DNA of 64,000 nt from Coxiella sp. RIFCSPHIGHO2_12_FULL_42_15 (GTDB taxonomy: Bacteria > Pseudomonadota > Gammaproteobacteria > Coxiellales > Coxiellaceae): positions 894-64,893 of the forward strand of contig MGOZ01000050.1 in the NCBI GenBank assembly GCA_001797285.1, given 5' to 3'. Of this stretch, positions 26,643 through 34,765 are shown piece after piece; within the stretch, counting starts at the first letter, position 1; each line of letters begins with the position of its first letter. The translations under genes and the position numbers were made by a program. A model generated the notes under the pieces. The model was not told where the DNA came from. It saw only the letters and a program-made list of their open reading frames with translations, and did no database searches.

Positions 26643-28724
26643 ATGTATGCGGCAGAACCGATAAGTGACTTTGGTAAATCGACTATACGTTTGGCACAAA
26701 AGATTTTTATATTAGAGTGGCAGTTTAAATTGGTATTTTTAAGTGCTGTACTTATTATGGCTTATATGCAATTATTTTATCCCTTCTATGATCCTGGGGG
26801 AGATTCCGATACCGATTTTTTTATGGCACGTTATCTTTTACATTTACCTGGCGGACTTTATATTTCTTCACATGCACCTGGGATGGCCATATTCCTCATA
26901 CTATCTGGCGTCATTTTTCTCAATAGTTGGAAGCCGCTCATTTTTTTATATGCCGTTATGAGTGTTGCAATGCCTTGTTTTATTTATGCGGTGATCCGTC
27001 CTTATCATCGAACATGGGCCATGATCATTACACTTATCGTTATTATAGGGCTAGTGCCTTTTGCTTATTCACGATTTGAAAGTTATGATCATCTGTTTCT
27101 TTTTTTAGAATTTTTTTCCATTTATCTTTCGGGTTTGTTTTTTCGAAATTATCTAAAATATAAATATTTGGTATACATCATTGCAATAGTTATGTTTTCA
27201 ATGACGCTTGTTAAACCCATCGCTGCTCTTTTATATTGGATATTTTTGATCTGTGCGATTTTTCTTCGTGGTGTCGATCGATTATTTTTGTTTAAAGCAA
27301 CATTTCTTTATTTAGCGCTAATGGGAATATGGGTGGCTTTTGATTGGAGTGCCGGTAATGGTGGGTTTCCTGAATGGTTTCCTCCCCAAAATTACGATCA
27401 AAGGCGTTTTGCCACAACCTATTATCAACCCAATTATTTTCTTTTCAATAAAACGTTACAGCGCAGTATCCCAGTTATTTCTGAACAAGATGGTCCTGCA
27501 TCAAAGGCCTTGTATCAAGCGATATCTGAATATGCGAGAAATCAGGTAGACCAATGGAGGGCACCGATGGATCCTTATAGTCGTTTACCTTATACTCTTT
27601 TTGGAAAATACGCTTCCGATCCTGATCAATTAGTGGAAGAGATATTTAGAAAACCCAATTCTTTATATTTTAATTTCATTGTGGAGTCTGCAAAATTAAA
27701 GTGGGGAGAAGATGGTGGAAATGCCGTGTTATGGAATGTGGCTGCAGAACACAACAATACGGGTTTTTTGGGGTTAGTGAAATATTTAATGTATCATTCG
27801 ATGAAAATAATAACGGGTCCAGTGGTTTCTACAGGTTGGAGAAATTTCCTTGCAACTTATACCTACGCGCCACTAAGAAAACATCCCATTAGAATAGGCT
27901 CTCCACCGCCTTGGAATTTATTAGTTGATTTGGATAATCTCCCAATAATTCTGAATCCAGATCTAGGGCCTTATAGCAAAGAATTTTATGCAGCTATTCA
28001 TTTTTTTATTAATGATCTTCCAGGATATTGGCAACATTCAAATTCAATTTTTGAAAAATTTAGTAACCGGCCAGCTGAGCTTTATCAATATATTCTTAAC
28101 CCTGAAAGTGCAGGTGACATTTCATTGATTGAAGGGTGGTATTACGTTTTATTTGTTAATATTTATGGCCCAGATTTGGCAAGCCAGCTTTTTACAAGAA
28201 TCGCGTTTGAAGCATTTTCAAAATATCCAAAATCAATTTTTCTTTTTATTGATAATTTTTTTCTTGAAGTATTTCAATTTCAAAAATACGATATATCAAA
28301 AGTGGTAAGCTACTATAATTATCTTATTTTCAATACTGAAATAAACTATCAGGAAAGACCGAATGGTGCCAATATCAATACTATTGGGTCGGAGCTTTTT
28401 AATCAACTGACACCCATAATTTATAGTGATACCTATTCAAGAATTATTACATTATTTTGGGGGGCTATGCATGCTTATGCCCCTTTATTTGTTGTTGTTA
28501 TGATGTTTCTTTGGATTGTTGCTTTCACGGGATCTGGGCGATTTTTTGTTTTGTTTCTTACAGGAGCATATTTATATTTTATTTTAGTATTCTCAGTTTT
28601 TGGAAATTTTGGTTCGGATCGTTACAGCGACATCTTCATTCTTATTCCTTTGATAATCATTGGGTTGGGATTTAGTTCATTCTTCAAGATTAAGAATGCG
28701 ATTTCACCCTGTAATTTTCAGTAA
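26643..28724 (+). CDS. Large multi-spanning membrane protein, probable GT-C glycosyltransferase (paralogue 3)
   Basis: 693-aa third member of the membrane family, with the same order of blocks: first span, DPGGDSDTDFF (Asp54, Asp56), YSRFESYDHLFLFLEF, a long extracytoplasmic region with GPVVSTGWRNF and IEGWYYVLFV, and C-terminal FGNFGSDRYSDIF. It lies 15 bp after the GT2 gene. Its last 35 bp overlap the 3' end of the convergent dioxygenase gene. Three diverged copies within 10 kb suggest that each handles a different acceptor or donor sugar. Confidence 0.78.
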   Translation: MYAAEPISDFGKSTIRLAQKIFILEWQFKLVFLSAVLIMAYMQLFYPFYDPGGDSDTDFFMARYLLHLPGGLYISSHAPGMAIFLILSGVIFLNSWKPLIFLYAVMSVAMPCFIYAVIRPYHRTWAMIITLIVIIGLVPFAYSRFESYDHLFLFLEFFSIYLSGLFFRNYLKYKYLVYIIAIVMFSMTLVKPIAALLYWIFLICAIFLRGVDRLFLFKATFLYLALMGIWVAFDWSAGNGGFPEWFPPQNYDQRRFATTYYQPNYFLFNKTLQRSIPVISEQDGPASKALYQAISEYARNQVDQWRAPMDPYSRLPYTLFGKYASDPDQLVEEIFRKPNSLYFNFIVESAKLKWGEDGGNAVLWNVAAEHNNTGFLGLVKYLMYHSMKIITGPVVSTGWRNFLATYTYAPLRKHPIRIGSPPPWNLLVDLDNLPIILNPDLGPYSKEFYAAIHFFINDLPGYWQHSNSIFEKFSNRPAELYQYILNPESAGDISLIEGWYYVLFVNIYGPDLASQLFTRIAFEAFSKYPKSIFLFIDNFFLEVFQFQKYDISKVVSYYNYLIFNTEINYQERPNGANINTIGSELFNQLTPIIYSDTYSRIITLFWGAMHAYAPLFVVVMMFLWIVAFTGSGRFFVLFLTGAYLYFILVFSVFGNFGSDRYSDIFILIPLIIIGLGFSSFFKIKNAISPCNFQ

Positions 28725-29628
28725 AAAAAATGTCTTTTCTAAACAAAAAATGTTTTTTTGAGCGAAAAAATTTCCCATCAAAACGCATATCTTCTGTAGG
28801 GATATGATCTCCTACTATTCTGTAATCAAGGCTTATTCTTTTTTTGGAAAAATTTTCGGGTATAAAAGAAGAATGCCAGATATCTCTATCAAATATGATG
28901 CAATCGCCCAACTTGATTTTTGGAGCATAGCATAAGAATCGATCGGTAATTTGACTATAAATTTCTTTTCTTTTTATCAATAGTTCAGGCTGATATTTTT
29001 TTTCAAGATCGATATTTAATGTAGAAAGTACGTGTATTCGAACTTTTACTTGATTTGGTAGAGTTATTGCATTATTCATATAGAAATCTTTAAAATTTTC
29101 AGTATCTTTTTTATCAATAAGCATTAATCGTGGAGTTTTATCATCTACTACATTGACTAGAGGAGTCCAAATCGTGAATTCCCTTTTTGAATGGAGGCCT
29201 CTACAAGCAAGATCTTTAAGCTGCCCATCCGTGTGAAATGCTGAAAAGCGAAGTGGAAAGATGGGATCTACTCTGCGGAGCACCCTTTCATTACGCATTA
29301 AAGCAAAATCACCATTAAACAATTTTTTAAAAAGATAGGGAAATTTGCTTTGAAGGATACATGTATAAAACTCCTCATCCATAACATGATCTTCAATTGA
29401 ATAAAAAGCACCGAAATATTGTGGTATTTCAGTTGTTGATAAATTGTTTTTTTGAATCGCCTTATCCTTTAATTTAAATAGAGAATTACCATGTTGGCAT
29501 AATTCTTTTAGAAAAAGTTGATCCCATACTTTTTCAATTACACAAAGGCCTGTAGATTCAATTGACTCAACGATCTGGTTGATCGTTTTTGGCTTAATTC
29601 GAAAACGACAGCTTTCTAGTAATGGCAT
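28690..29628 (-). CDS. Fe(II)/2-oxoglutarate dioxygenase, PhyH-like (paralogue 3)
   Basis: 312 aa from the ATG at 29628 (AAGGAATG upstream). Same subfamily as the 24023 and 24956 products: MRNERVLRRVDPIFPLRFSA precedes FHTDGQ (His132, Asp134), and IWHSSFIPENF supplies the distal His. KRISLDYRIVGDHIPTED matches the C-terminal block with the 2-oxoglutarate-binding Arg. It is encoded on the opposite strand, as the last gene of a minus-strand operon with the isomerase and transaldolase. Its stop overlaps the convergent membrane-protein gene by 35 bp. It has diverged most from the other two. Confidence 0.8.
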   Translation of the reverse strand: MPLLESCRFRIKPKTINQIVESIESTGLCVIEKVWDQLFLKELCQHGNSLFKLKDKAIQKNNLSTTEIPQYFGAFYSIEDHVMDEEFYTCILQSKFPYLFKKLFNGDFALMRNERVLRRVDPIFPLRFSAFHTDGQLKDLACRGLHSKREFTIWTPLVNVVDDKTPRLMLIDKKDTENFKDFYMNNAITLPNQVKVRIHVLSTLNIDLEKKYQPELLIKRKEIYSQITDRFLCYAPKIKLGDCIIFDRDIWHSSFIPENFSKKRISLDYRIVGDHIPTEDMRFDGKFFRSKKHFLFRKDIFFTENYRVKSHS

Positions 29629-29667
29629 AGACAATCATTCCTTGATCCACTAAAATTAAACTTGATT

Positions 29668-29687
29668 CCCCGCGGCTTGCCACGGGG
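29668..29687. terminator. GC hairpin followed by T-rich tract
   Basis: CCCCGCGG (29668-29675) pairs with CCACGGGG (29680-29687) over a four-base loop, followed on the plus strand by ATTTTTATTTTA. On the plus strand it has the form of a rho-independent terminator, although only antisense RNA would reach it. On the minus strand it lies between the isomerase and dioxygenase genes, and could attenuate the latter. The stem plus ATTTTTAT tail resembles the third hairpin of repeat R2. Confidence 0.45.
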
Positions 29688-29696
29688 ATTTTTATT

Positions 29697-30281
29697 TTAC
29701 CATTTCGTACTTTTCATTTGCAATTTTGGATGAGAGACTAAACAATGCCAAACCAGGGCTTGAAATGCTTCGGTATGCGGCGTTACATTTTTTTCGTCAA
29801 CGGTTGGTACGATAACCACTTCGTTGGCTACTTTAGCAGTGTAGCCGCCATTGCGGCCGACAATACCAAAGATTTTGGCTTTGCGTTGTTGTGCTTCTTT
29901 TAATGCGTGAATGATATTCACACTTACCTTTTTTTCATCGCAACCACCACCCACTGAAAATACCATAATGGCGTCTTTTTCGTTAAGTTTGCTGACTTTC
30001 AGCCATTCGCTGAAAACGGTTTCCCAGCCTTCGTCATTTGTTCGTGCGGTAAGTTCTGACACATTGTCAGTGGGTGCGTAAGTTTCAATACCGCATAGCT
30101 TTCGAAAATCATTGACCGCATGTGATGCATTTGCAGCACTTCCCCCGGCACCAAGAATAAATAATCGTCCGTCATTTTCGCGAAGTTTTGCAAGTTCAGT
30201 AGCGAGATTTTCAACAGCATTACTATTAATTTTATTGCAAATATCAATAGATTGGGAGAAGTACGTTTTACTGTGTGACAT
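29697..30281 (-). CDS. SIS-domain sugar-phosphate isomerase, GmhA-like
   Basis: 194 aa from the ATG at 30281 (AAGGAAAA upstream). The SIS domain has LFILGAGGSAANASHAVNDF, matching the GmhA phosphate-binding loop (GNGGSAADAQH in the classical enzyme), then TARTNDEGWETVF and FSVGGGCDEKKVS. GmhA converts sedoheptulose-7-phosphate to D-glycero-D-manno-heptose-7-phosphate. Here His of the classical H-to-E catalytic pair appears conserved near the C-terminus (TPHTEAFQALVWH). It overlaps the upstream gene by 14 nt and is co-transcribed with a transaldolase, which supports a sedoheptulose or related substrate. Confidence 0.82.
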   Translation of the reverse strand: MSHSKTYFSQSIDICNKINSNAVENLATELAKLRENDGRLFILGAGGSAANASHAVNDFRKLCGIETYAPTDNVSELTARTNDEGWETVFSEWLKVSKLNEKDAIMVFSVGGGCDEKKVSVNIIHALKEAQQRKAKIFGIVGRNGGYTAKVANEVVIVPTVDEKNVTPHTEAFQALVWHCLVSHPKLQMKSTKW

Positions 30282-31497
30282 GAGTTTTCCTTGTGTGTAA
30301 AAAAAGATGAATACGTCCGAGTAATCGCTGACGTGCCTTTTTGCTTCCACAAAAAACAAGAAAGGTAATAAAGCTATATTTAAAGATTTTCTTTACGTAA
30401 TGTATGGTAAAAACACCAAAATGAAAAAGTTTTCTGTAAATGGGGTGGGGTAAGCGAGTTAGCACATGAGCAACAAAGGTTTCTTTCTCTTTCCATTGAG
30501 TATCAATGTCATTCACATGCCAAAATATAGGGAGCCAAAATAATTTTAATTTCAATGGATCAAATATAGACAACTTCAACGTTGCGGCTAAATAAAATCG
30601 ATTTTTCAAATTGATAAATTTCTTAGCGGTTGAGTTATGCGCTGGCATGCTTTTAAGGGGTAGTTGATGATACTGCAGAGGAGACCAAGAAACGATCATG
30701 ATTTCATCGGAATCTTGACAGGCGTAAATTTTATTGTGATCGTGGATATTTTTATAAATATAATCCCCATCCATAGTCCAGTTTTCTAGTGCGGAGGTAT
30801 CATGTTGCAACATAGCGCCATAATCAATGAGTAACGGACACCAACTGAGAGAGTGCAGTAATAGCCCTGCTTTGTTAGGCATTTTCCATAATGCCACTGC
30901 TCTGATATACTTATAATTCGCTGATTCAAAGTCATAACTTTCCGTTTCACTGTGAAAGCTATCAAGACAAAGTTGAACTAACTGTCGTGAAGAGGCGCTA
31001 AATTCGTTGTTTTCTGATCGAAGCCCCATTTTCTGAATTCCAGCAAAAAAAGGCTCTTCTGCAAAGCGAACTGCGGCGCAAAGTACAACATGCTTCCCCG
31101 CCAGGGCATGCTTTTGTACTGATTCCATTGTTCCATTGGAAACGAGCACATCCGGTGTTAAGGCAATACCATAAGCCTTATCAGCAAAACATTTTTCAGT
31201 AGCTATTTTATGTCCGATCCCCATGTGCTGACAACTGGAGACACCTTGCGGTGGCGCTGGGATTTCAACAAGAACAGGTTCAATATGCTGCTGAAGCTTA
31301 ATAATCGTTGGGTGTATTTGTAATTCTTGCCAATCTTGTAGCGTCGTACAAATGAGAAATTTATTTTTCTCATTATTAATAAGTTTAGGAATATTATTTG
31401 GCGCGAGCAATGAAGGAATACAATAATCCGTGAGATAATCACGAAATTGTTTCCCCCACACGACAACAATAAAATAAAATGGTCGCAATGTTTGCAT
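30268..31497 (-). CDS. Unknown protein, paralogue of the product at 12176-13639
   Basis: 409 aa from the ATG at 31497. I do not recognise the family. The N-terminus (PFYFIVVVWGKQFRDY, then SLLAPNNIPKLIN) and several internal blocks (FHSET, LLHSLSWCPLLIDYGAMLQHDTSA, DGDYIYKN, SDEIMIVSW) align with the 487-aa product at 12176; the latter is about 80 residues longer at the C-terminus. Both copies sit next to sugar-phosphate enzymes in oppositely oriented operons of the same locus. A transferase acting on the product sugar is conceivable, but no motif proves it. It overlaps the isomerase gene by 14 nt. Confidence 0.65.
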   Translation of the reverse strand: MQTLRPFYFIVVVWGKQFRDYLTDYCIPSLLAPNNIPKLINNEKNKFLICTTLQDWQELQIHPTIIKLQQHIEPVLVEIPAPPQGVSSCQHMGIGHKIATEKCFADKAYGIALTPDVLVSNGTMESVQKHALAGKHVVLCAAVRFAEEPFFAGIQKMGLRSENNEFSASSRQLVQLCLDSFHSETESYDFESANYKYIRAVALWKMPNKAGLLLHSLSWCPLLIDYGAMLQHDTSALENWTMDGDYIYKNIHDHNKIYACQDSDEIMIVSWSPLQYHQLPLKSMPAHNSTAKKFINLKNRFYLAATLKLSIFDPLKLKLFWLPIFWHVNDIDTQWKEKETFVAHVLTRLPHPIYRKLFHFGVFTIHYVKKIFKYSFITFLVFCGSKKARQRLLGRIHLFLHTRKTHVTQ

Positions 31498-31524
31498 CAG
31501 CAATCTTTAACAACAAAATAAAAT

Positions 31525-32289
31525 TTATGCGGTTACTAATTCATAGCCGGTAATTCGAGCATCTTCATAAAATTGCTTGACGGTTTCTAATGAATAGGTT
31601 TCAAGATCCTTGCCGACCAGAGAAAGCTTTTTCAGTAAGCTATGTGGTACGGTAATAATCTGACAGCCCGCTTCTTCTGCTTGAAAAATGTTTAACAATT
31701 CGCGTGAACTTGCCCAAAGAATTTCAATGTTAGGTCGGCCTGCCGCCATTTTAACGGCTTCGCGCATAATGGGCATGGGATCAACACCCGTATCTGCAAT
31801 GCGTCCCGCAAAGACGGAAATGATCACAGGGCAGCTGCCTTTAACCGCTTTTATAACGCGATCGATTTGTTCGCATGTATGGAGCGCCGTTATGTTTAAA
31901 GGAATATTTTCAGAAGATAACCGTTCCACTAATTTCCCACAAAATTCGCCTTTGGTGTTCGTCACAGGAATTTTGATATTAACATTACTGCCCCAGGTGG
32001 CAATGTGGCGTGCTTGTTTTTCCATCGTGAAAAAATCATCCGAAAATACTTCAAAAGAGATAGGACAATTTTTAATGGCCGCCAAAACATTCCGGCCAAA
32101 TTCTTCGTAATTAGCAATACTCGCTGCGCGCATGAGAGAGGGGTTTGTGGTTAACCCTCGAACATAAGGATGTTGGTACCAATACATCATTTCCTTAAAG
32201 TCTGCACCGTCGGCGAATATTTTCACTTTTAATTGATCGAGAATGGCGATAGTTTTGGGGAAAAATAAATCCGATTTCTGATTGGCCAT
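31525..32289 (-). CDS. Transaldolase-family protein
   Basis: 254 aa from the ATG at 32289, chosen for the AAGGAG ribosome site; a longer frame would run into the divergent promoter. Class I aldolase of the transaldolase/fructose-6-phosphate aldolase family: KIFADGADFKEM supplies the Asp, RGLTTNPSLM follows, the Schiff-base Lys lies in NIKIPVT, and VFAGRIADTGVDP is the phosphate-binding segment. Short transaldolases exchange dihydroxyacetone units and can make sedoheptulose-7-phosphate. It is the first gene of the minus-strand operon with the SIS isomerase, so a role in precursor supply for a heptose is the simplest reading. Confidence 0.88.
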   Translation of the reverse strand: MANQKSDLFFPKTIAILDQLKVKIFADGADFKEMMYWYQHPYVRGLTTNPSLMRAASIANYEEFGRNVLAAIKNCPISFEVFSDDFFTMEKQARHIATWGSNVNIKIPVTNTKGEFCGKLVERLSSENIPLNITALHTCEQIDRVIKAVKGSCPVIISVFAGRIADTGVDPMPIMREAVKMAAGRPNIEILWASSRELLNIFQAEEAGCQIITVPHSLLKKLSLVGKDLETYSLETVKQFYEDARITGYELVTA

Positions 32290-32303
32290 GACAAAGCGAC
32301 TCC

Positions 32304-32331
32304 TTGAACGCTTAAAAAAATGTAGTATACT
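32304..32331 (+). promoter_or_regulatory. Sigma70-type promoter for the DegT/FkbM unit
   Basis: TTGAAC (32304-32309) and TATACT (32326-32331) are separated by 16 bp, close to the consensus. Transcription would start near 32338 and give a leader of about 27 nt before the ATG at 32366. The divergent transaldolase gene starts at 32289, so the -35 box lies within its ribosome-site region and the two directions may interfere. Confidence 0.7.
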
Positions 32332-32365
32332 CTCAACTCCTACGTTAGCAAAGGAATTCGTGTCC

Positions 32366-33592
32366 ATGATGGCTACTTCCACTGAAAACTCTCTTCCTTT
32401 AGCCATTCATGGTGGCCAACCCGTCCGAAAAAAACCAATGCCAGCGCGTCGTGCGCTCGGTGCGCATGAAAAAGCAATGATGGATGAAGTATATTACTGG
32501 TACCATCGTCAAGGATTAGATCCTGGTTATCAGGGACATTTTGAAGAACTGTATTGCCAATGCATTGTAGAGTATATGGGGGGGGGATTTGCGGATGCGG
32601 TTGCAACAGGAACCGTTTCATTATTTGTGGTATTATCGGCGTTGAATTTGCCAAAAGGCAGTGATGTATTGGTTTCTCCCATTACCGATCCCGGCACGTT
32701 GAGTGCGATTATATTGCTTGGATTACGCCCTAAATTAGTAGATGCGAAACCTTTTCACTATAACACAGGTTTTGAGCAAGTGATTGCACGCATCGATGCA
32801 AAAACCAGTTGTGTGTTGGCCGTGCATGCAGCAGGGCAGGCGGTTAGTGATATCGAACAAATTGTTGAATATTGTCGAGCGCGAAATATTCGTGTCTTGG
32901 AAGATTGCAGTCAAGCCCATGGCGCGCGAATCCATGGAAGGTTAGTGGGAACTTTCGGAGATATGGCGGCTTTCTCGACAATGTATCGTAAAGCCAGTAT
33001 TACAGGGCCGACTGGCGGATTTATTTATACGAAAAATGAAAATTATTATCATCAGGCATTGGCGCATGCTGATCGTGGAAAGCCACGTTGGCGTAATGAT
33101 TTTAATGACCGTGATCCTGCACAATTTTTATTTCCCGCATTAAATTTACATGCGAGCGAAATTGCATGCGCGATAGGACTTGCTTCTTGGGAGCGCTTAC
33201 CAACGACCATTAAAAACCGGCAAAATTTTATTACGAAATTATCACAACGATTGAAAAATGAATCAGAAATTTGTCATGCATTGCCAACGTTGGGATCGGA
33301 TTCACCGTTTTATTTGCCCATTTTTGTTAATCTGAAACGAATTCGTTGTAGTAAAAATGATTTTTCTCGCGCGGTAATGGCTGAAGGAATTGGACTTAAT
33401 CCGGATTATCGCTATCTTGTTGAAGAATGGCCGTGGGTTCAGTCTTATCTAGCCGATACTTTTCATTGTGAGCAAGCAAAATTAGCTCGTGATCATTCAT
33501 TCTGCTTGTATTTGAATGAGCATTATGGCGAGGAAGAACTCGATGATGTGCTTGCCGCATTATTAAAAGTTGAAAAACATTTCATAAAATAA
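32366..33592 (+). CDS. DegT/DnrJ/EryC1-family PLP-dependent aminotransferase
   Basis: 408-aa sugar aminotransferase-like protein. The start at 32366 follows AAAGGAATT; a GTG two codons earlier is possible. It contains VLEDCSQAHGARIHGRLVGTFGDMAAFSTMYRKASITGPTGG, where Asp is the PLP-pyridine ligand, AHG is the typical signature and Lys of YRKAS is the expected Schiff-base residue. The family transaminates 3- or 4-keto sugar nucleotides. The G9 tract at 32578-32586 falls in the coding sequence before the GTVSLF segment, so slippage would truncate the enzyme. It is followed closely by the FkbM methyltransferase gene. Confidence 0.87.
   Translation: MMATSTENSLPLAIHGGQPVRKKPMPARRALGAHEKAMMDEVYYWYHRQGLDPGYQGHFEELYCQCIVEYMGGGFADAVATGTVSLFVVLSALNLPKGSDVLVSPITDPGTLSAIILLGLRPKLVDAKPFHYNTGFEQVIARIDAKTSCVLAVHAAGQAVSDIEQIVEYCRARNIRVLEDCSQAHGARIHGRLVGTFGDMAAFSTMYRKASITGPTGGFIYTKNENYYHQALAHADRGKPRWRNDFNDRDPAQFLFPALNLHASEIACAIGLASWERLPTTIKNRQNFITKLSQRLKNESEICHALPTLGSDSPFYLPIFVNLKRIRCSKNDFSRAVMAEGIGLNPDYRYLVEEWPWVQSYLADTFHCEQAKLARDHSFCLYLNEHYGEEELDDVLAALLKVEKHFIK
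32578..32586 (+). repeat. G9 homopolymer tract inside aminotransferase gene
   Basis: Nine consecutive G bases encode Gly-Gly-Gly at about residue 72 of the DegT-family aminotransferase. A poly-G tract of this length in a surface-carbohydrate gene is a classical substrate for slipped-strand mispairing, and a gain or loss of one base would shift the frame. In this sequence the frame is open. Confidence 0.8.
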
Positions 33593-33600
33593 GGATGATA

Positions 33601-34743
33601 ATGAAAAAACAGCAAAAATTACCTTGGATTGATCGCTTAAACCAAGTGACGTCTGTCGCGCAGTTGCGAGAAGCGCTGACGGAAAATTACCCTTTGATTC
33701 AGCCCAAAAAATTGCAAAAAATAATTGTGATGGGTGCCGCTGAAGAAGGCGAACGTTTATTACACTTGTGCCATGCATTGAATATAGAAGTTGCTGTAAT
33801 TTGTGATGATAATCCTGCTAAACAAGGAAAAATGTTGCTCGGTCATAAAATTCAGTCGTCGACTTTTTTAGAAGAATTGGATAAATCGATACCAGTCATT
33901 ATCGCATCGCATCGTGTTTTAGCACCGATTAAAGCGTTGCGCGCCAAAGGTCACAAAACAGTCGCGCCTTTTGCCTTGTTGCAAGTGTTAGCTCCAGAAA
34001 AATTTCCACCACATCTGTTTTATGAAAATTGGTTGGAATCATTATTCAATCATCGTGATCGATTAAAAACGTTAATGACCATGTTAGCCGATGAGAAATC
34101 ATTACAGGTGCTCGATGCCATTGTTGGTTTTCGTTTAAGTTTGGAACCAGAAATCCTTTCTCCTGTTATCGATTGGGACTTGTATGGATCGGAAGATATT
34201 TTAAATTTATCGAATGAGGAAATTTATATCGATGGCGGTACTTATGATGGTGACACCATTAAAAGCTTTATTAATCGAGTGGATGGCAAATTTAAACGAA
34301 TTATTGGATTTGAGCCGGACACAGGGACATTTCAAAAATTACAACAAAATTTCAGTCACGAGCCACGCGTTGAGCCTATCAATAAAGGGTTATTTTCACA
34401 TAAAGATACTTTATATTTTGATAATGTGGGTACTCGTGGATCGATGTTGGTGGAAGGGAAAATGCAAGGCATTTCAGTTCCTGTGACGAGTGTAGATGAA
34501 GTATTACAAGGTGCACCGGTGACGTTGATTAAAATGAACATCGAAGGCGCTGAAATCCCTGCATTACGTGGTGCCGCGATGTCCATTGCACGCTACAAAC
34601 CAAAGCTGGGTATTTCGATTTATCATCGCAGCACCGATTTGTGGGAAATTCCGTTTTTAGTGAAAGAATTACATAGTCAATATCAATTTTATCTGCGCCA
34701 GCATGATGGAGGTGTTATAGAGTCGGTGCTTTATGCAGTGTAA
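33601..34743 (+). CDS. FkbM-family methyltransferase with N-terminal Rossmann-like domain
   Basis: 380 aa from the ATG at 33601, seven bases after AAGGATG. Residues about 40-125 form a PglD-like/CheY-like nucleotide-binding fold (KIIVMGAAEEGERLLHL, then ICDDNPAKQG). Residues about 205-375 are the FkbM SAM-dependent O-methyltransferase domain: EIYIDGGTYDGDTIKSF is motif I, IIGFEPDTGTFQKL is motif II, and LIKMNIEGAEIPALRGA is the characteristic metal/active-site strand. FkbM enzymes methylate hydroxyls of sugars and polyketides. It is co-oriented with the aminotransferase and ends 22 bp before a dioxygenase gene, so all three may modify one residue of the glycan. Confidence 0.87.
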   Translation: MKKQQKLPWIDRLNQVTSVAQLREALTENYPLIQPKKLQKIIVMGAAEEGERLLHLCHALNIEVAVICDDNPAKQGKMLLGHKIQSSTFLEELDKSIPVIIASHRVLAPIKALRAKGHKTVAPFALLQVLAPEKFPPHLFYENWLESLFNHRDRLKTLMTMLADEKSLQVLDAIVGFRLSLEPEILSPVIDWDLYGSEDILNLSNEEIYIDGGTYDGDTIKSFINRVDGKFKRIIGFEPDTGTFQKLQQNFSHEPRVEPINKGLFSHKDTLYFDNVGTRGSMLVEGKMQGISVPVTSVDEVLQGAPVTLIKMNIEGAEIPALRGAAMSIARYKPKLGISIYHRSTDLWEIPFLVKELHSQYQFYLRQHDGGVIESVLYAV

Positions 34744-34765
34744 AAGATTATAAAGGCTTAGTATT

